A stretch of DNA of 64,000 bases from Chlamydomonas sphaeroides (Eukaryota > Chlorophyta > Chlorophyceae > Chlamydomonadales > Chlamydomonadaceae). The DNA lies in NCBI GenBank assembly GCA_001662425.1, contig BDDC01000108.1, positions 45,628 to 109,627 of the forward strand, in the 5' to 3' direction. The notes beneath the pieces were generated by a model. That model was not told the DNA's origin. It was given only the letters and a program-made list of their open reading frames with translations, and ran no database searches. Shown piece by piece: positions 1-11,987 of this stretch. Both the position numbers and the translations under genes were made by a program. Each line of letters starts with the position of its first letter. Positions within the stretch are counted from its first letter, which is position 1.

Positions 1-305
1 GCCTCGACTGCGAAAGACACTGAGGGCGCAGGCTCTGTAGCCTGGGATCGCGGCTTGCATGCTGCACAGCCGGCCGCCTGCGCTTCTTGCAGCATGGCCT
101 GCCGCGCTAGCCAGGCTGGCGCAGCACTCAACGCAGCAAGCCCCTGCCCCCGCCGCCTAGCAGCACCACCTCCCCCGCCGCCCCAGCAGCCTACCGCAGC
201 CGCCGGCGCCGCGACGCCTGCAAGCCCAGCTCACGCAGCCCGGCCACTCGGCAGCCACGGCCTCCGCCGGCGCCACATGCTGCCACAGCCTCCGCACGGC
301 GCACC
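1..305. other. Sequence 3' of the neurochondrin gene
   Basis: This GC-rich stretch lies just past the stop codon of the - strand neurochondrin gene and probably holds its 3' untranslated region. No TTACA (a TGTAA poly(A) signal on the - strand) was seen before the window edge. Open frames on both strands here look like compositional shadows. Confidence 0.4.
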
Positions 306-3300
306 TCACAGCCCGGCCGCCGCCGGCCCCTGCGCCCCCGCCACCTGCAGCAGCAGCGCCAGCCCCACCTCCGCCACCAACTCCAGCGCCGCCTCACCCA
401 GCGCGCCCGGCGGCACCGCGCCGCCGGCCGCCCTGCCGCCGCCGGCCGCCGCCGCCGCCCGCACCGCCGCCAGCCGGCCCAGCCAGGCCGCCTGCCTCGC
501 CGCCAGCTGCATAGGTCCGCACAGCTCCAGCAGCTGCGTCGCCGCTCCCACCAGCCGCCCCCACGCCACCTCGCCGTCCCCCGCGTAGTCCTCCGCCGCG
601 GCCTCGGCCGTCAGCGGCGGCCGCGGCCCAGCGGCGCCGTCGGCGCCCTCCGCGTCCGCCATGGCCTCGTCAGCGTCGCCGCCGGCTGCCGCCGTCGACG
701 CCGTGAGTTGCTGCAGCTCCAGGGAGGCTCCTGCGGCAGCCGCCGCCAGCGTCGTTGCGCATACGCCCTCAACGAGCGCCGGAGGCAGGATGGTGGCCGC
801 TGCTGCTGCGGCGGCGGCCGCGTCACCAGTCGGCGGCGGTGCCGCCGCCGGCGGAGCCGCCGCCGCCGCCGCGGCGTCCACCAGCCGTCGCATGGTGGCG
901 GCGGCGACGACGCCGGCTAGGCAGGCGGCGCACAGCAGAGGCCTGGGGCTGAGCTGCGCCGCCGCCAGCACACGGGCGGCGGCGTCGGGCCGGGATAGCG
1001 GGTCGGTTGCGGCGAGGGCCTGTGGGGAGGCGGGTTCGCGGGGCAGCGGCTTGGCGCAGAGACCGGGCCCTAGCTAGGCGCTCGCCCCAGGCCAGGCGGC
1101 AATGTAAGGAGTGCGCACAACGTCGTCCGGTTACGGTGGCAGCGGTGCGTGCACCAAACGGGCCGCCGCGGGCGTGTTGGGCCAACGCACCTGCAGCGAG
1201 CGCCCCCGGCTGGCAGCCCAGCGCTGCACCGCCCACACCGCCGGCTGCAGCGCCGCCAGCAGCGGGGGCAGCTGCGCCGCCGCGGCGGCCGCGGCCGCGG
1301 ACAACGCGGCGTCGTCGGGCCCTGGCGGGCCGCCGCCGGCTGCCGCCGCCGGCCAGCTCAGCACGCCCGACCAGGCGGCCGCGTCCGGCGCGCCTGCGTC
1401 CACGGCAAAATCAGCACGGAGGGGCGGCGTCGCACGGCAAAAGACAGTTCCATGCCGCGTCGCTACCCCTACCCTACCTCAACTACCCACCCATACCGCC
1501 ATACGCATACACATCTGCAGCGGCCCAGCCAGCGCCAGTCAGCCTGAGCTGCAGGCACGCAGCAGCCACAGCCACACGCACCTGCCGCAGCGGGCTTGCG
1601 CGCCGCCGCCGCCAGGGCCTGCGGCTCCAGCAGGTTTAGCAGCAGCATGGACGCATCCGCTAGCGCCGCCTCGGCCCGCAGAGCCTCGTCGCGGGCCGCA
1701 GCCAGCGACCCAGAGGCGGCCGCCGCCAGCGCCGCCGGGGCCGAGGGCGCGCCGCCGGGCGGCGGCGGCCGCGGCTGCAGCTGCCGCGCGGCGGCGGCCT
1801 CCAGCAGCGGCGCTGCGGCGGCGGCGCGGCGCGCGGCGGTGGCGAGGAAGGCGACGCAGGCGGCCAGTGCGGGAGGTGAGTCCCGCAGGGCCTGGGCTGT
1901 CTCGGTGCGGCCGTCGGCGCTGGGGCTGGTGGCCTGCAACAGCAGGCGAGGGTCGTTTTGGGCGGCGATTGCTGCGTCAGGCTTGGCGACGCTGGGGCGC
2001 GGACGTTGTCATGTTGGGGCCGTAGGCGCCGAGGTTGCCGGGGCTTGCGAGAGGCCGTTCCGGCACCGTGCCCGGGACTGGGACGACAGGATAGGCATCG
2101 CCGCGTCTCGCGTCGCGAGTGCGGGGCCGCGGCTGCCTTGTGAACCGTGCACCCTACCGAACGCCCAACCCCGAGAACACGGGTCGTCGGCTGGGCACCA
2201 ACCCACAGGCCCCCACACTCAGGACGGGTGCCAACGCGCAGCCCCGCACCTGCAGCAGCCCCGGCAGCAGGAAGGCCAACGCAAAGTCCTCCAGCTCCCC
2301 GCCCGCCGCCTCCTCCCCGCCGCCGCCACCGTCCGCCCACAGCGCCACCGCCAGCGGCAGCGCCGCCGCCACCCGCGCGCTGCGCACCGCGCCCGGCGCC
2401 TCCGCCAGGTAGCGGCCCAGCAGCCGCGCGGACCCCAGCAGCAGCGCCGGGGACACGGGCCCCGGCGCTTCAGCGGCGGCGGCCGCCTCGGCGGCCGCGG
2501 CCGCGGCCACGGCGCCGGCGGGCGTGCCCGGGGACATGGACCCCGGCCGCGCCTGCGGCTGCGCGGGGGGCTGTTGCTGGCTGTCGGCCAGGGCCTGGGC
2601 CTGGGGCTGGGCCTGGGGCTGCTGCGCTGCTGCCTCGATGAACTCCAGCAACGTGTCGGCCACTGCCTCAAAGGAGGCCATTAGGTGCTGCGAGGGGGCG
2701 GAGGTTGCGGGCAGTGGGAAGGTCAGGGAGCGTCAGGCAGATCGAAGTCGCGGCACGTGGTGAGCGGTCGGCGGCTGGCAGTCGCTGACAGGCAGCTCAC
2801 TTGAGTCTAGTCGCACCACAGCGGCTGCCTCGCGCACCAACCCACTCCAGTCACAGCGCTATATCCACGCCGCAGCGGCTCCACAGCACACCTGCAGTGC
2901 GGCGTCCGACAGCACCGCCTCCACGCCCGGCACCGCCATCTCGCCGTCCGCCGCCGCAGCGTCCCCCGCCACCGCCTCCACCGCCGCCTCCAGCAGCCGC
3001 AGCACCGCGGGCAGCCGGGCAAGCGCGCGGTCGCCCGCCGCCATGGTGCCGCCGCCCCGACCGCCAGCCGCCGCCAGCCCCGCCGCCGCCGCTGGCTCAG
3101 CGTCTGCTGAGGGGCCGCCGCCATCGTCCACGTCCATACCCGAGGACCCCTCTTCGCTGCCCTGCGCCTCGCCCGCGCCCTGGCCCAGGAGCGCTGGGCC
3201 CTCGGCGCTGGGCCCGGTGCCGGCGGCTGCGTCCGCCTCGGCCGCGGCCCTGGCGGCGGCCTCGGCGGCGCGCAGCTCCGCCGCCTGCACCGCGGCCGCG

Positions 3301-5347
3301 CGCTGCGCCAGCTCGCCTAGCAGGCGCTGCGAGGGCTGCGGCGGCGCGGCGGCGCCCCGCGGCTGCAGGCGGCCCGGCTCGGCGGGCACCCGGCGGGCGG
3401 GGTACAGCGCGTCGCGGAGGAGCAGGCCCAGCTCCAGCTGGGGCCGGCAGGAAGGAGGGATGCAGGTTGGGGTGCAGGTTGGGGTGCAGGTTGGGGTGCA
3501 GGTTGGGGTGCAGGTTGGGGTGCAGGTTGGGGTGCACGGGTGACAGCGGGCGCATGGGGGCGGCGTGCGGGAGATGGGGTCCTGCCCAGGTCGCCTCTCC
3601 TGGACCATCCATGGACCCACCTTGAGCAGCTCTAGCAGCAGCTGCAGGAACGCCTCGGGCCGCTCGGCGGCGGCGGCGTCCTTGCGCGCTGGGCCGCCGG
3701 CCCGGTCAGCCCCCTCTGCCCCAGCGCCTGACCCAAGCAGCCACCGCTCCCCCACCACCTCCACGCAGTGCGCCGCCGCCTCCAGCGCCGAGTGGCGCAG
3801 CACGGGCGGCGCCCGGCTGCGAAGCACCCAGCCCAGGCCGCTGCGCAGCGCCGCCGACCAGCCACGCTGCGGCCCGGCGGCGCCGTCGAGCGCCGCCAGC
3901 GCCGCCGCGGCGGCGGCGGCCGCCGGCTGCCTCGCGGCGCGCAACATCAGCAGCAGCACGTGCAGCGCCTCCAGCTGGAGCTGCGCCGCGTCGCTGGGGC
4001 CGGCGGCGGAGCCGCCCTGGGCAGCGGCTGGCGGCGGCGGCGCCGGCGGTGCCAGCAGGCGCGGGTTGCCGACCAGGGCCGCTAGCGCCGCCATGCAGCG
4101 CGCCGCCGCCGCCGGTTGCTCCGCCAGCACGGCGAAGGGACGGCCCGACGCGGCGGCACCGCCGGGCCCCGCCAGCAGCCGTTCCAGCAACGACGCCGCC
4201 AGCAGCGCGCTGTGGTGCCGCGCCGCCGCCACGGATGCCGCCGCCGCCGCTGCTGCCTCGTCCGCTGGCGGCGGCGCACCCGCGGGCGGCTGCGTGAGCG
4301 CCGGCACCGCCTGAGTGAGCCACGCCGCCAGCGCGTCGACGGCGCCGCTAGCGTCGAGCAGCTCGCAGGTCGGCTTGGGTGCGGCGGCTGCGGCGGCGAC
4401 GAGGCACTCGAGCGCGTCCGACACCGCCGCCGCGTCCGCGACGGCGTCAGCACCGGGGTCGGCGGCGCCGCCGGGCAGCAGCAGCGGCGACAGCCCTGCC
4501 GCCCGCACCACCTGCACGGTCAGGAGGCCGCCCTCGTGCTTTCAAGCACCACCACTGCTACCACCAAGCAGAATAAAGCAGCAACCCAGTGCGTCCCTCC
4601 GACAACCCATCCCCGCCTGCCCACCTGCAGCAGGCTGGGCAGCACCTCCCGCAGCTCGCCGCCCGCCGCCGCCTCGGGCAGCCTGCAGGCTGCGGCCAGG
4701 ATGGCCAGCGCCAGGCCGCACCCGGTGGCCGCCTGCTGCCGCCGCTCGCGCACCGCCGCCTGCTGCGCAGAGTCCGCGGCCTGGCGGCGGTGGGGGATGC
4801 AGAGGCACGCAGGCTCACGAGGCAGGGCACGTGGCGGGTGGGCAGGGTGGCTGCGGCTTGGGGGCCAGGAGCCAGGGTAGGCGCCAGCGGACGGGGCGGT
4901 GGCGGCCACAGGCCTACCTGAGGTGCTGGCGGCGGCGGGCCCCGCAGCGGCAGCAGCAGGCGGCGCAGGAAGGTGAAGCCCAGCGCCGCCAGCACGGCGC
5001 GCACCGCGTCGTCGCTGCCCGCCGGCAGCAGCTTGGTCACCAGCAGCAGCCCCACGAAGCTGCATGCGGTGGAGGGCATCGTGGAGAAGGGTTCAGGGGG
5101 ATAAAGGCAGGGGCCGGAGGCATACCGGTGAAGCGTGCGGGCGTGCATCAAGGGCCTGCGCCGGCGCAGGCAGGGCCCTAGCAACATAGGGGCATAGCGA
5201 CCATAGGGACCATAGGGACGGCGTGTGTCATTACCGTCGTTCATCGCTGGGCCCTCGGAGCAGCTCCACACATTGGGCGAAGCTGCGCTCCCAGTCGGGC
5301 CCGGCGCCAGCGGCGCCCGCTGGCGTGGGGCCGGCGGGGGCGGCCAT
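306..5347 (-). CDS. Neurochondrin family protein
   Basis: Nine exons join in phase: 5347-5235, 5059-4918, 4780-4625, 4511-3621, 3437-2892, 2687-2250, 1933-1582, 1393-1191 and 1019-306, giving about 1184 aa. The N-terminus reads like neurochondrin: a short leader with WERSFAQCVELLRG, then FVGLLLVTKLLPAG, DAVRAVLAALGFTFLRRLL and a helical ATGCGLALAILAAACRLPE block, all typical of the alpha-helical neurochondrin repeat fold. Neurochondrin is a cytosolic helical-repeat protein; in animals it acts in neurons, and its role in algae is not settled. The protein is longer than the usual 600-730 aa because of long Ala-rich linkers. The start is the first ATG before the conserved block. The intron between exons 4 and 5 carries a 12-bp minisatellite. 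The C-terminal half is low in complexity, so family assignment rests mainly on the first 250 residues. Confidence 0.72.
3461..3536. repeat. 12-bp minisatellite in neurochondrin intron
   Basis: The unit GGTTGGGGTGCA is repeated about six times in tandem inside the intron between exons 4 and 5 of the neurochondrin gene (intron 3438-3620). The exon phases on either side match, so the array is spliced out. Confidence 0.9.
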
Positions 5348-6206
5348 CGCCCCTTCCGGCGATGTGGTAGCTGGCCTCGCGACCCTCTAGATCACCACAA
5401 CAGATCTATAGCAATGTGTGCGCCATACGCCAGGCCCTGGAGAGTCGCGAGCGTGGGTCGGCACTGCGATGGCGCGAAGATTCTGGGTGCCGCGCAATTG
5501 GCACGGCGCGCAGCTGCCGCTTGCCAACGAATAGTCTCAGTTGATCAATCTGACAGGCTTGCGTGTACGCGTATGTTGCGACTAGCCGTCAGGGATGCAT
5601 CTCGGCCAGGCTGTAAGCTGGACAGCAAGCCAGGCTAGTCGCAGGTTGCTAATAATCACAGCACGCGGGTGTAAACAGATAGTGAATCGCCCGTGAGTGA
5701 TCACTGGCCGTGCCAGTACCTGAGGTCGTGCGAGTCCCCCTCCAGGGCCCCCTTCGCCCAGCCCTACCCCGCGGCCATCGGCGAGCATGGCTGTCATTCG
5801 TCATTCGCCGATCCCTTATTCGAATATCCCTGCACATGGCAGTAGCTTGCAAAGGCAGCACTTGCATTGCGTCTTACACTCTAGCCATATGCCACGGCGC
5901 GCCCGTCCGCGTCCTTCCCCGACCTTCTCCTCCGTGCCCGGCTCCTGTGCCGGCTTCTCATGCTCCTTAGTGCTCACGACTCACGCCGCAACACCTGCCT
6001 ACAGGACGCTCCGCGCCGCAACCAGCGCTGCCATGCCCGCGCATCCCCCAACAGACACAGCCTATTGCCTGCCCGCATCTCCCCGCCATGTCCGCCCCTT
6101 GCCCCAGCGCGGTCCACTGTCCCCATGCCCCGCAGGCTCACGCCTCCCAGCCACCGGCTCCCCGCATGGCCCCGCCGGGCCCTACCCCACCAGCCCTGCC
6201 TCCCGC
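5348..6206. other. Intergenic: neurochondrin promoter and DUF3119 3' end
   Basis: Both flanking genes are on the - strand, so this holds the upstream region of neurochondrin and the 3' end of the DUF3119 gene. Base composition drops in AT direction around 5390-5900, as in the other intergenic parts of this window. TTACA at 5874-5878 (TGTAA on the - strand) is a good poly(A) signal candidate about 330 bases past the DUF3119 stop. No further gene was seen. Confidence 0.5.
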
Positions 6207-7988
6207 TCAAGCCTTGGGGGCGCTGCCCTTGCTGGGGCCGCAGCGCTCCACCATGGCCTCGTACAGCTGCTTGCCGTTGAAGATGATGGGGAAGAAGTGC
6301 ACCTGGCCCTCGGGCTTGGTCTGGCTCTCCTGCGGGGTGGGGAGGAGCGGGAGGCCAGGTGCAGCGGCCGCCCGCGAGGCACGTCGGTGCCGAGCCAAGA
6401 TGCTGCTGACACGTGCCGCCCCGTGTTGAGTTGAGCGCGGTGCAGCCCTGCCCCGCCCCCGCCTGCTGCTGGCGCCAGCAGGCTCCATCGCCGCCACGGC
6501 GCAAGGCCGGTGCGCTAGCTAGCGGCCCCTGCACGCCAGCAGCGCGCGGCACCGTCCCCTGCCCGCCACGCACGCCTGCCGCCGGCCTTGGCCCCCGGCT
6601 CCCACCTTGAAGTAGACCAGCACGGGGAAGCCGGGGAACCAGAACTCCCAGTTGATGAACGAGTCGTACGACCAGCGGTTGCGGCCGCCCACGATGACGT
6701 TGTCGCTCTCCTGGCCGGCGCGCAGCACCTCCAGGCCCTGAGGGGCAGGGATGAGGGGGGCGGCGGCGAGGGCGGGGAGGGGTCGGGCGTGAGCGTAGAG
6801 GCAGCCTTGGGTGGGGGGCGGGTAGGGCCGCGGCGCGTTGTGATGAGAGGCGGAGCCGAGCAGGCAGGAAGCCCCGGGACATAGGCTTCTCAGCGGCCGA
6901 GGACGGCTCAGCATAGCGCACCCATTTTGCACCCGTGCGTGATGCTGTTAGGGATCCCGTATAGGAGTTGAACCCGTCACAGCAAGGCGCTCGCCACCAG
7001 CTCTTAGTACTGGCCGCGCCCCTGGACTGCCACCGGCCCCCGGCTCGCCCATATGCCCCGGCCCTAGGTAGGAAGCAGCGGCTAGGCAGCGGCAACACCG
7101 CAGCCGACGACGCCCCCCTAGCTGCTCGTGCCCTGCCCACCACCGCAGCCGACCCAGCGCCGCACCTCGTCATCGAACACGAACCTGCGGAGGCGGAGGA
7201 AGAAGCAGGCGGAGGAGGCGGGGGCTGGGGTCAGAGCACGCGGCACAATGCAGCGGACGTCGCATCACTGCCCTGCCGCGCTGCTAGGAGCACAGCTGCT
7301 GCAGGGGTGCTATGAGGCCGGGGGCTACCGGTGCTGGTGGCGCCGGGGTCTCACCGGATGCGGGTGGCCTGGAAGGTGAGGAAGGCGCCCAGGAACAGCA
7401 GGAAGCCGCCCAGGCCGTAGTTGTTCTCGTAGCAGCTGAAGCCGCCCAGCGCCAGCAGCGCCAGCTGAAATGAGGGAGAGGGGGAGGGGGCGTAGTAGGC
7501 GCGGGTTACCGGCGGGTGTGGGCATCGAGGCGCGGGTAGTTGGGCATTGCAAAAGGAGCTGTGCGGAAGGAGGAGCAGCGCCGAGGTGGATTAGCCCGGA
7601 ATAGAGGCATGGGGCTGTGGAACACGGAAGGTACGGTACCTGTAGGTTGAACGAGGGCTCCGGCGCCAGCGTCTCCCGCTTGGGGACGGCCTTGGGGGCC
7701 TGCTTGGCCTTGCCAAAGAACTGTTGGCGTCACACGAAAGCACATGGCACCAGGAGAGCAGATGGGGTTTAGCGGGTGGGGTGGGGCTGGCGGACCCAGT
7801 TGGTGGATTGCACGCCAGTCATCCATCTGGCGATGCTCGCCATTACCTCCAAGCGCGTTCCCTATGCAACCTACCGCACAGACGGCCAGCGGTGACCGCT
7901 GCACGCTAGGGCGCAGCGTCACTGGGCACGCTGGGCGTGCGCGGAGGGCCGGAACGCCCGATAGCGTGGAGCGCATGCAGACAGCCAT
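6207..7988 (-). CDS. DUF3119 family plastid membrane protein
   Basis: Six exons join in phase: 7988-7875, 7720-7640, 7464-7355, 7184-7166, 6737-6606 and 6329-6207, giving 192 aa. Residues 1-38 (MAVCMRSTLSGVPALRARPA and on) look like a chloroplast transit peptide, rich in Ser, Arg and Ala and without acids. Residues 66-101 form a hydrophobic hairpin (LALLALGGFSCYENNYGLGG, FLLFLGAFLTFQ). The C-terminal half has the DUF3119 pattern seen in cyanobacteria and plastids: EVLRAG, WSYDSFINWEFWFPGFPVL, VYFK and QVHFFPIIFNGKQL, ending near ERCGPS. The function of DUF3119 is not known; its distribution in oxygenic phototrophs suggests a thylakoid or envelope role. Exon 4 is a 19-base micro-exon. The start codon is the only ATG that gives a targeting peptide in phase. 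The gene lies head-to-head with an organelle-type pseudouridine synthase. Confidence 0.85.
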
Positions 7989-8623
7989 GTTGTGTGGCGT
8001 AAGTATCACTTAAACAGTGATCTGGGGCAGGGCGGGGACAACTGGGTTGAGGACCTTATGGAAGTACTCAATGCAAGTCGGAGACCGCATCGCAATGCAA
8101 CACGTACACGCGAGTGCCTTGCATACAATTGTCGGTATTTGGAGCAGTATATCGACAATCGCGCTAGCTTACTTACAAACTTCCGAGCACAAATTGTGGC
8201 TGTGCCGGCAAACCAGCGCAATGCAATTGCACCGGGCCCCGGCGGCCCGGGCACTGCGGCCTCGATGCCCCGCTGCTCGTCTAACGATGGCTGTGCCGCT
8301 TGGGCGGCGGCCATTTTGGTCAGCGGAGTCCGCAAGACCCCATGTCGGTGAGCGCAGCGACTGACACAGCAGCGGCGGCGCCCGCCTTCAAAAGCGGCGG
8401 CAATGGACGCTGCACCTGGCATCTGGGTACACTGCTGCCCAGCTCCGGGGCCGCAGGGCTGGGCTGTCGCCTCCACAAACCTGCCGCACCTCTGCCGGCC
8501 TTCCGCCGGCGACCTCCGGCGACCAGGGGCAGCGCCCAGCTCTGCCTCACGGCCTAGCCCTCCCTCACAGCCGCCTCAGCGTTTCCTGTCCTCCTTCGCC
8601 CCCTCCAAACCTCTCGCCCTCAG
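7989..8623. promoter_or_regulatory. Divergent promoter region, DUF3119 and pseudouridine synthase
   Basis: The interval separates the start of the - strand DUF3119 gene from the first well supported exon of the + strand pseudouridine synthase. Roughly 7990-8230 is poorer in GC than the flanking exons and is probably the shared promoter. The 8342-8623 part is GC-rich and may hold the 5' exon of the + strand gene: an ATG at 8342 opens a basic, Ser/Ala-rich frame, and a GT at 8427 with the acceptor before 8624 would match in phase. That splice is not certain. Confidence 0.5.
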
Positions 8624-11600
8624 CCTGTGCCGCCAAGTCTGACGATGACGACAACGGCGACGCCGAGCCGGCAGGTGCGCCGCGGCCGCCGCCGCTGCTA
8701 CCAGGGGCCCCTCGCCCCGCACAGCGCTTTGTTAATTAGCGCATAGCAACTCGCTTACCAGCGTATAGCCCAAGCTCACTGCTGCCTAGCCATTCCATGC
8801 CAATCCTCCCGCCAGTTGCTGGCAAGCCGATCCGCGTGGAGCGCCTGCTGGCCAACCTGGGCTACGGCAAGCGCCGCGAGTGCGCCGCCCTGGTGAAGCG
8901 CGGCCGGGTCACCACTCGCGATGGCGGCAAGCTCAAGGCGAGCGGGCGTGCGGGAGAGCTGGGGGCCCCGCCGCTATGGGTCGCCACAGCGGAAACCGGC
9001 CGGAAAGAAACGGGCGAATGGCGTTATGGACTCCCGGCACACCTCCGGCGCGCAGCCCAGGACGCTCCGGCCGATTGCAACTGCTTCCGCTGCCACTGCA
9101 AGGCCTTTGCTGCCTCGGGGCTGTGAGCTCAGCCGCTGCCCCGTCGTGCACCTGCCGGGCCCTGGCGCTGCCCCGCGCCCGCATGAAGGTGGGCGACAAG
9201 GTGTGCTGGGGCGATGTGGTGCTGGACGACGAGGAGCTGGACCCCGCCAGCCCGCTGATGGTGCTGCTGCACAAGCCCACGGGTGAGGGGCCGGACGTTG
9301 AGGGGGAGCGGGGCGGCGGGGCCACAGGGAGGCGGGGTGGATGGGAGTCGGTGGGCCGGAGGAGGGGGGCGAGGAGCCGCGAGCCCACCCGAGCCCACCA
9401 GCTCCTCGAGCTGCCCGCCTCCTCTGGCCCCCGTCGGCCCCCGGCAGGCTACGTGGTCACTTCGCCCGACGACGAGAACATCACCGACCCCGTGGTGTAC
9501 GACCTGCTGCCATACAGGTGCCGTACCGCTGCGGTCTAGGCTGCCTGCCGCACGCCGTCCCATTGTGCCCCCTGCTCCACACCCTCCCCCTCTGCTCCCG
9601 CCGCTGCGCCCGCCTGTGTGTGCGGCCGCAGGTTCGCCAAGCGGCGGCCCTTTCTGTCGTGCGTGGGGCGCCTGGACAAGGACACCAGCGGCCTGCTTAT
9701 GCTCACGGACGACGGCGCGCTGCTGCACAGGATCAACTCGCCCAAGCGGGGCATCTGGAAGGTGTGCGCGCCGCTGCGACAGCAGGGAGCGCAAGGCAGG
9801 AGCCGGCAGCGGCCGCAGGAGGCGCTGGCGTCGTAGCCGCGAGGCCGCGGCCGCGAGCCCGGGCGAGCCCGGACGAGGCCGCTGCACCGGCTGCCTGGGT
9901 CGGTGCCTACTTCCGGCCCACCGCCTCCGCCCCGTCTCCCCTCCCACGCAGGTGTACGAGGCGACGCTGGCGGAGCCGCTGGCGGGCAAGGCGGCCGAGG
10001 CGGCGGCGCGCAAGTTCGCCAGCGGCACGCTGGTGCTCGAGGTGCGGCGGAGGAAGCCGGCTGGGCCCTGGCCATGGTGCTGGCCGAAGAGCTGATCCTG
10101 CCCCTGCCCCGTGCGGCCCGGGGGCGCGCTCGGGGCCCACAGCTGCTGCAGGGCTAGTGGTCGGGGCCCACAGCTGCTGCAGGGCTAGTGGTCGGGGCGC
10201 AGGGCCATCCGGCTGCCGCGAGTCCCGGCGGCCCTCAAAAGCCTGCCGACCCCGGCCTGCCTTGCCATGCCCTGCCGGCGCAGGGCGACACGACTCCGCT
10301 GCTGCCCGCCCGGCTGGAGGTGCTGGGCGGCCGCACCGCCCGTGTGGCGATATGCGAGGGCCGCTACCACCAGGCAGGGGCAGAGGGGCATGGCCGGGGA
10401 GGGCCGGGGACAAGGCCGGGAAAGGGCGCCGGGGAGGGCGCGTAAGGGAGCGAGGCCTGTGAGCCGCACTAACATTGGGGGCTGGGCGGGGGCCTGGGCG
10501 GGGCGATGGGCGCGGCGGCAGGGCGTGGGACCCAGGAGCGCTTCCGCCCCGCAACCGCCGCTCCCTCGCCGCCCTTCATGCGGCCCCAGGTCCGGCGCAT
10601 GTTTGCTGCCGTGGGCTCCAAGGTGGTGACCCTGCACCGGGTCAGCGTGGGAGGACTGTGAGTGATGCCGGAGGCCGCAAGCGGCGCGCGCAGCGGGCGG
10701 CTGGGGTCGCTCGCTCTCCCGAGCCGCACGAGGGGCATGGTGCCAGGGGCGCAGTCGCCGCGGCCGCGACACGGCCGCGCTGGTCTGTGCGCCCTGCTCT
10801 GCCCCGCCCTTGAGTGCTGCTTGCCTCCGGCCGCCACCCGCCGTGCTGCGTCCTCCTCCGTGCCGCCGACTGCTGCCCGCATCATGCGGGGCCCCCTGCT
10901 GCCCTCGCTGCCCTCACGCTCCCTTTGGTACATCCCCTGCCCTCCCACTGTTCAGCACGCTGGGCGACCTGCCCGAGTCCGAGTGGCGCTACATGAGCGA
11001 GGCAGACCTGCGAGCCGTGTTCGAGGGCCCGGGCGAGGAGGACGTGCTCGCCCGCGCCCCGCCGGCAGCGGCGGTCGCCGCCTCGGGCAGCGGCACGGGG
11101 GCCGACGGCGCACACGCAGCCGCCGACGGCGGCGCCGGCACAGCGGATCGCGATGGCGGCTCAAGCGCGAGCAGCAGCGGCAGCGCCGCCGGCGAGCGGC
11201 TGACGAAGAAGGAGAAGAAGAAAGGCCGCAAGGACCGCGGCGGCGGCGTGCCCGGGAGAGCGGGCGAACGGCGGCGGCGGGGCGGTGGCGACGAGGACGA
11301 AGGCGAGGACGAGGAGATCGACCTGGCCGCCCCCGATATCGAGGTGCTGTCCTTTGATGACGGCGCCGACGACGACGAGGATGGTGGCGGCCGGGGAGGC
11401 CGGCGGGAGGAGCTGCCCGACTGGTCGCGAGGGGGAGCGGCGGGCGGGGCGGCGGGCGCCCGGCGGCCTCGGCCTCGGCCGGTAGTGCGGCAGGGCGCTG
11501 CGCTGGGCGGGGTGGGCAAGGGGCGGGAGGAGCTGGTGGTGGGGGGCGGTGGGGAGGGCGAGGGGTCGGCGGACGCCCTGGCGCGGAAGTACCAGGAGGA

Positions 11601-11987
11601 CGAGCGGCGGCGGCGGCGGCGGGNNNNNNNNNNNNNNNNNNNNNNNNNNNNNNNNNNNNNNNNNNNNNNNNNNNNNNNNNNNNNNNNNNNNNNNNNNNNN
11701 NNNNNNNNNNNNNNNNNNNNNNNNNNNNNNNNNNNNNNNNNNNNNNNNNNNNNNNNNNNNNNNNNNNNNNNNNNNNNNNNNNNNNNNNNNNNNNNNNNNN
11801 NNNNNNNNNNNNNNNNNNNNNNNNNNNNNNNNNNNNNNNNNNNNNNNNNNNNNNNNNNNNNNNNNNNNNNNNNNNNNNNNNNNNNNNNNNNNNNNNNNNN
11901 NNNNNNNNNNNNNNNNNNNNNNNNNNNNNNNNNNNNNNNNNNNNNNNNNNNNNNNNNNNNNNNNTCAAGGAGCTGCTGCCGTCATGA
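8624..11987 (+). CDS. RsuA-type rRNA pseudouridine synthase, 5' end unresolved
   Basis: Converts a uridine in small-subunit rRNA to pseudouridine, by family; probably acts in an organelle. Exons read: 8624-8674, 8816-8937, about 9189-9282, 9448-9517, 9632-9761, 9952-10041, 10284-10373, 10590-10657, 10956 into the gap, and 11965-11987. An S4-like RNA-binding segment (IRVERLLANLGYGKRRECAA) comes first. The catalytic motif is CVGRLDKDTSGLLMLTDDG with the active Asp, followed by HRINSPKR. The closing block EGRYHQ plus VRRMFAAVGSKVVTLHR closely resembles bacterial RsuA. After about 20 further residues comes an acidic and basic low-complexity tail of more than 200 aa that bacterial RsuA lacks. The intron at 10374 starts with GC. 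The junction after 8937 is uncertain: GC donor and a weak acceptor before 9189. The assembly gap at 11624-11964 removes part of the tail; FKELLPS before TGA after the gap is the likely end. Confidence 0.85.
10131..10192. repeat. 31-bp tandem duplication in an intron
   Basis: A 31-bp unit beginning CGGGGCCCACAGCTGCTGCA occurs twice back to back (10131-10161 and 10162-10192) in the intron between pseudouridine synthase exons ending at 10041 and starting at 10284. The two copies look identical, which points to a recent duplication or an assembly artefact. Confidence 0.85.
11624..11964. other. Assembly gap (341 N)
   Basis: The gap follows a run of CGG codons (poly-Arg) in the low-complexity tail of the pseudouridine synthase gene. 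The reading frame before the gap does not run into the likely stop after it at the stated gap length, so the N count is probably an estimate or an intron is hidden. Confidence 0.95.

Noticed and set aside
1596..2684. 362-aa open frame on the + strand
   Set aside because: Antisense to neurochondrin exons that join in phase; composition is a complement of Ala-rich coding sequence.
6937..6975. B-box-like GGGTTCAACTCC on the - strand, suggesting a tRNA
   Set aside because: No matching acceptor stem or D-arm could be found upstream, and the stretch lies inside a DUF3119 intron.
8318..8318. ATG at 8318 on the - strand as a DUF3119 start
   Set aside because: The frame runs through low-GC promoter sequence; the ATG at 7988 gives a transit peptide and a phase-matched splice.
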